In this document: one piece after another, positions 60,869-64,000 of the stretch
Position numbering within the stretch: position 1 is the stretch's first letter
Layout: each line of letters opens with the position of its first letter
NCBI RefSeq assembly: GCF_023238205.1
Contig: NZ_CP096659.1
Coordinates: 3,303,626-3,367,625, forward strand
DNA length: 64,000 nucleotides
Source: Halorussus limi
GTDB taxonomy: Archaea > Halobacteriota > Halobacteria > Halobacteriales > Haladaptataceae
Direction: 5' to 3'
Program-made: the position numbers and the translations under genes
The notes under the pieces: generated by a model
Databases searched by the model: none
Seen by the model: the letters and a program-made list of their open reading frames with translations, nothing else
Told to the model about the DNA's origin: nothing

Positions 60869-62062
60869 TCAGAGGCCGAGCGCCGGCACCCAGACGGTCT
60901 GGGGGAAGACGCCGACCGCGGCAAGCACAGCGACGAGGAAGGTGCCGACCACGATGGCCGCTGCGGGCGGGTCGAAGTGCGTGTCGGCGTGGGCGTAGAA
61001 GACCCGCTGGACGAGTTCGCCGGCGAGCGCGCAGACGAGACCGAAGACGCCGCCGACCGCGAGCGCGGACCCGAGCGGAATCGCGGCCGCGACTTCGGCG
61101 GTCGGCGCCGTCGAGACCGACATCCCGGCCGGGGCCAGCGCCAGCGCCGCGGTGCTGGCGGGCAAACTGATGTGGTGAGTCACCGGAATCTGCTCGACCC
61201 CGCAGTTGAGGAAGACGAGACTCGCCGCGCTGATGCCGAACGCGAGGAACGGGCTCCCCGTCGTGTACGCGGTGAACGCCGCGAGGATGCCCACGACCAC
61301 TCCGAGCGTCGCCACGTTCGCCCACTTGTACTGGTGGGGGAGCCACGGTTCGACGACGAACCGGCCTTCCGCGGTCCCGCCGTCGGAGCGAGGCTCCGAC
61401 GAGGGTCGCGAGTCGTCGCTCGGTTCCCCGCCGTCCGCCGCGGGTTCCCGACCTCCGTCGCCGTCGGCGTCGGCGGTCGCGGCCTCGCCGATGACGCGGC
61501 GGTCGCCGTCCTCGAACGGACTCATGTCGAGGATGCCGCCGCTGGTGTCGCCGATGATGTCGTAGCCGAAGACGATTCGGTGGATGACGGCCGACAGCAC
61601 GACGCCCATCGCGATGGGGTCGTAGGGCATCCCGAGCGTCGAGGAGGCGACTGTCAGCCAGTAGCCCACGATACCGAACGCGCCGCCGACCGCCAGCACG
61701 TCGGGCTTGGTGCCCTGGGCGAACGCGATGTTCTTGGCCTCGTGGAAGTCGAAGTCGGTGTCCATGTACCCCTTCTTGGCGGCGTAGGCGGCCGCCGCCG
61801 CGCCGCCGGCGAAACTGATGGCCGGGGAGAACACCGGGCCGAACGCGATGGCTCCGGTGATGCCGACCGCCGCGAGTTCACTGGACGCGCCCGCGTCGGA
61901 GGCGCCGGCCACGGTCTTGCCGATGACGTTGGCCGCCTCGCCGGCGATGACCATGAAGCCGGTGAAGATGAAGGCCGGGAGTGCTCCGAGCGCCGCGCCG
62001 AACGCGCCGCCCGCGAACGCCGCGACCAGCATCTCGACCGCCCAGAGGTCGCCCCAAGCCAT
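60869..62062 (-). CDS. GlpX-like membrane protein (glycerol locus)
   Basis: 397 residues, about ten helices and a disordered, Asp/Ser-rich central loop (about residues 192-235). The N-terminal GGAFGAALGALPAFIFTGFMVIAGEAANVIGKTVAG and the repeated small-residue helices suggest a transporter or channel. Haloferax has a putative glycerol facilitator called GlpX next to glpK; this fits that position. Distinct from bacterial GlpX fructose bisphosphatase. Confidence 0.75.
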   Translation of the reverse strand: MAWGDLWAVEMLVAAFAGGAFGAALGALPAFIFTGFMVIAGEAANVIGKTVAGASDAGASSELAAVGITGAIAFGPVFSPAISFAGGAAAAAYAAKKGYMDTDFDFHEAKNIAFAQGTKPDVLAVGGAFGIVGYWLTVASSTLGMPYDPIAMGVVLSAVIHRIVFGYDIIGDTSGGILDMSPFEDGDRRVIGEAATADADGDGGREPAADGGEPSDDSRPSSEPRSDGGTAEGRFVVEPWLPHQYKWANVATLGVVVGILAAFTAYTTGSPFLAFGISAASLVFLNCGVEQIPVTHHISLPASTAALALAPAGMSVSTAPTAEVAAAIPLGSALAVGGVFGLVCALAGELVQRVFYAHADTHFDPPAAAIVVGTFLVAVLAAVGVFPQTVWVPALGL

Positions 62063-63673
62063 TCAGTCGTCACCCCCGTCGCGCGCCCAGTCGGTCGAGC
62101 GCTCGACGGCGTCGCCCCACCGGTCGTACATCCGGTCGGCCTCGTCGCGGTCCATCTCCGGGGCGAACTCGCGGTCGACCCGCCAGTTCTGTCGGAGTTC
62201 GTCGGGGTCGTCCCAGTAGCCGACCGCGAGACCGGCGGCGTACGCCGACCCGAGCGCGGTCGTCTCGTCCACCTCGGGGCGGGCGATTTCGGTGCCGATG
62301 ATGTCGGCCTGCAACTGGCAGAGGAAGTTGTTCTTGACCGCGCCGCCGTCGACCTTCAGACTCTCCATCTCGATGTCGCTGTCGGCGACCATCGCCTCGG
62401 CCACGTCGCGGGTCTGGTAGGCGATGGATTCGAGGGTCGCGCGGACGACGTGTTCCCGGCGCGTGCCGCGGGTCATCCCGACGATGGTCCCCCGGGCGCG
62501 CTGGTCCCAGTGGGGCGCTCCGAGACCGGTGAACGCCGGGACGACGTAGACGCCGTCGGTCGAATCGACGCTCCGCGCGAGGGCTTCGGTCTCGGCGGCG
62601 TCCTCGATGAGCGTCATGTCTTCGAGCCACTCGATGGCCGCGCCGGTGACGAAGATGGAGCCTTCGAGGGCGTACTGGACGGGTTCGCCCGAGCGCTGGA
62701 ACCCGACCGTCGTGAGCAGGCCGTGGTCGCTGTCGACCGCTTCGTTACCCGTGTTCATCAGGAAGAAGCTCCCGGTGCCGTAGGTGTTCTTGGCGTCGCC
62801 GGCGTCGAAGCAGGTCTGGCCGAACAGCGCGGCCTGCTGGTCGCCGAGCGCGCCCGCGACCGGAATCTCGGCACCGAGGAAGCCGTCGGGGTCGGTCGTG
62901 CCGTAGTAGTCCTCGTCGCTGGAGGGTCGGACCTCCGGCAGCGACTCCCTCGGTACGTCGAACTCCCGGAGCAGGTCGTCGTCCCACTCCATCTCGTGGA
63001 TGTCGAACAGCATCGTCCGGGAGGCGTTGGTCACGTCGGTGATGTGGTTCCCGGTCAGGTTGTATATCAGCCACGAGTCGATGGTTCCGAACAGGATTTC
63101 GCCCTCGGCGGCCCGCTCTTTCATGTCGGCCGGGCGAGCGCGCTGTGTCTTGATGGGGTCGGCGTTGTCGAGCAGCCACTCGGCCTTGGTCGCCGAGAAG
63201 TAGGCGTCGGCTTCGAGACCGGTCTTGGCTCGTATCTCCTCGACCTTGCCCTCGGATTCGAGTTGTTCGACTCGGTCGGTGGTCCGCCGGTCCTGCCAGA
63301 CGATGGCGTTGTGGACCGGCTTGCCGGTGTCGCGGTCCCAGAGCAGCGTCGTCTCGCGCTGGTTGGTGACGCCGATGGCGGCGAGTTGGTCGGCCGAGAG
63401 GCCCGCGTCGTCGAGCGCCGCCCTCACGACCGACTTGGTGTTCTCCCAGATTTCGAGCGGGTCGTGTTCGACCCATCCGGGTTCCGGGTAAATCTGTTCG
63501 TGCGTTTCGTAGGCGTCCGTTACGACCGTTCCGTCGTGGTCGAAGACCATGAACCGGGTACCTGTCGTCCCCTGGTCGATTGCTCCGACGTACGTTTCCG
63601 TTGTCGTGAGTGAGTCACCGATGGTAATCGCCAGCCGTATCTGGGTTCGCGACACCGCGCGTAGTTTACTCAC
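62063..63673 (-). CDS. glpK: Glycerol kinase
   Basis: 536 residues. FGGY kinase: VGAIDQGTTGTRFMVFDHDG near the N-terminus, GVTNQRETTLLWDRDTGKPVHNAIVWQDRRT, and the C-terminal LKVDGGAVKNNFLCQLQADIIG. The GTG at 63673 gives a 24-residue N-terminal extension relative to the usual start; no other good start exists nearer the YVGAIDQG motif. It is followed immediately by the GlpX-like gene. Confidence 0.95.
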   Translation of the reverse strand: MSKLRAVSRTQIRLAITIGDSLTTTETYVGAIDQGTTGTRFMVFDHDGTVVTDAYETHEQIYPEPGWVEHDPLEIWENTKSVVRAALDDAGLSADQLAAIGVTNQRETTLLWDRDTGKPVHNAIVWQDRRTTDRVEQLESEGKVEEIRAKTGLEADAYFSATKAEWLLDNADPIKTQRARPADMKERAAEGEILFGTIDSWLIYNLTGNHITDVTNASRTMLFDIHEMEWDDDLLREFDVPRESLPEVRPSSDEDYYGTTDPDGFLGAEIPVAGALGDQQAALFGQTCFDAGDAKNTYGTGSFFLMNTGNEAVDSDHGLLTTVGFQRSGEPVQYALEGSIFVTGAAIEWLEDMTLIEDAAETEALARSVDSTDGVYVVPAFTGLGAPHWDQRARGTIVGMTRGTRREHVVRATLESIAYQTRDVAEAMVADSDIEMESLKVDGGAVKNNFLCQLQADIIGTEIARPEVDETTALGSAYAAGLAVGYWDDPDELRQNWRVDREFAPEMDRDEADRMYDRWGDAVERSTDWARDGGDD

Positions 63674-63851
63674 GATGTCGCTCTACTGGTAAACAATATT
63701 GACTTTCATTATAAAACTTTCGTCGAGTCGTTCCATATACGGATATTTTCCGCCCGTCAGAAGGTCTTCGGCCGCCTCTCGAATGTATTTACTCCGTAGA
63801 TGGCAGTGGCGGTAAAGTAAAGTATCGCGGGTCCCACTTCTGAGAAAACGG
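63674..63851. promoter_or_regulatory. Divergent glpK/glpA promoter region
   Basis: An AT-rich stretch of 178 bases. Facing glpK is an AATATTG element (about 63695-63701), about 25 bases from its GTG; facing glpA is TAAAGTAAAGTAT (about 63813-63824), about 33 bases from its ATG. I see no clear inverted repeat for a GlpR-type regulator. Confidence 0.45.
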
Positions 63852-64000
63852 ATGACAGCTACTACGGACGTTCTCGTCGTCGGCGGGGGTTCTACCGGCA
63901 CCGGCATCGCCAGGGACTTGGCGATGCGGGGGGTCGACGTCACCCTCGTCGAGAAAGGGAACCTGACCCACGGGACGACCGGGCGGATGCACGGCCTGCT
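63852..64000 (+). CDS. glpA: Anaerobic-type glycerol-3-phosphate dehydrogenase subunit A (partial)
   Basis: The first 49 residues before the window ends. [20 protein letters not shown] is the FAD dinucleotide fold and [18 protein letters not shown] is the GlpA signature. Oxidises glycerol-3-phosphate made by GlpK. Divergent from glpK. Confidence 0.92.
   Translation, partial: MTATTDVLVVGGGSTGTGIARDLAMRGVDVTLVEKGNLTHGTTGRMHGL

Noticed and set aside
60977-63613. Plus-strand open frame of 878 codons
   Set aside because: Antisense to glpX-like and glpK genes, which have clear family motifs; its own product is low-complexity Arg/Gly/Val/Asp.

Overview
The window reads as a piece of haloarchaeal (class Halobacteria) chromosome. 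It is GC-rich, the predicted proteins are strongly acidic (many Asp/Glu, few Lys), and several promoters place a TATA-like element about 26-28 bases before the start codon, as expected for leaderless mRNAs. Archaeal or haloarchaeal signature genes include dacZ, flpA/nop5, archaeal CoaD, isopentenyl phosphate kinase, a TFB-like cyclin protein, an archaellin, a HalOD1-domain protein and archaeal gshA. The genus cannot be fixed from the sequence alone. Gene density is high and there is no CRISPR array, rRNA or intact transposon. One tRNA is present (tRNA-Leu, anticodon UAG).

Layout: 0-5 kb holds the end of leuB, small zinc or antitoxin-like proteins, a pyruvoyl phospholipid decarboxylase (asd), OsmC, a UPF0173 hydrolase and a DMT transporter. 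5-8.2 kb has a FilR1-type regulator and a Tat-linked two-gene GMC dehydrogenase whose promoter carries a DtxR-like palindrome. 8.2-12.5 kb has the overlapping isoprenoid pair mvk-ipk, an alpha/beta hydrolase and an HtrA-like protease. 12.5-19.3 kb has a DUF35/thiolase pair, purD, a wHTH protein, a hexapeptide acyltransferase and the overlapping dacZ-MscS pair (c-di-AMP synthase plus mechanosensitive channel). 19.4-25.8 kb has tRNA-Leu with a duplicated 3' end, a TFB-like protein, coaD, gshA, flpA-nop5, Hsp20 and ogt.

26-51 kb is rich in phenylacetate and acyl-CoA catabolism: the paaABCD epoxidase operon with PaaD split into two ORFs, a divergent HTH_10 regulator preceded by a 22-codon leader ORF, a PaaG-like isomerase, PaaI-type thioesterases, a MaoC hydratase, PaaK ligase, a thiolase plus an HMG-CoA-synthase-like/DUF35 fusion lacking expected catalytic residues, 3-hydroxyacyl-CoA dehydrogenase, enoyl-CoA hydratase, an SDR and regulators. 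A paaE reductase and a PaaZ aldehyde dehydrogenase are not seen. The simplest reading is a scattered but functionally linked aromatic-acid degradation region.

51-64 kb has small zinc and RNA-binding proteins, a solitary archaellin, a NUDIX protein, a heavily N-glycosylation-prone secreted protein, pyrB-pyrI, cutA, a HAD phosphatase, an arsR-acr3 arsenite operon in which acr3 has an in-frame TGA at codon 88, and the glycerol catabolism locus (GlpX-like membrane protein, glpK, and divergent glpA cut by the window end).
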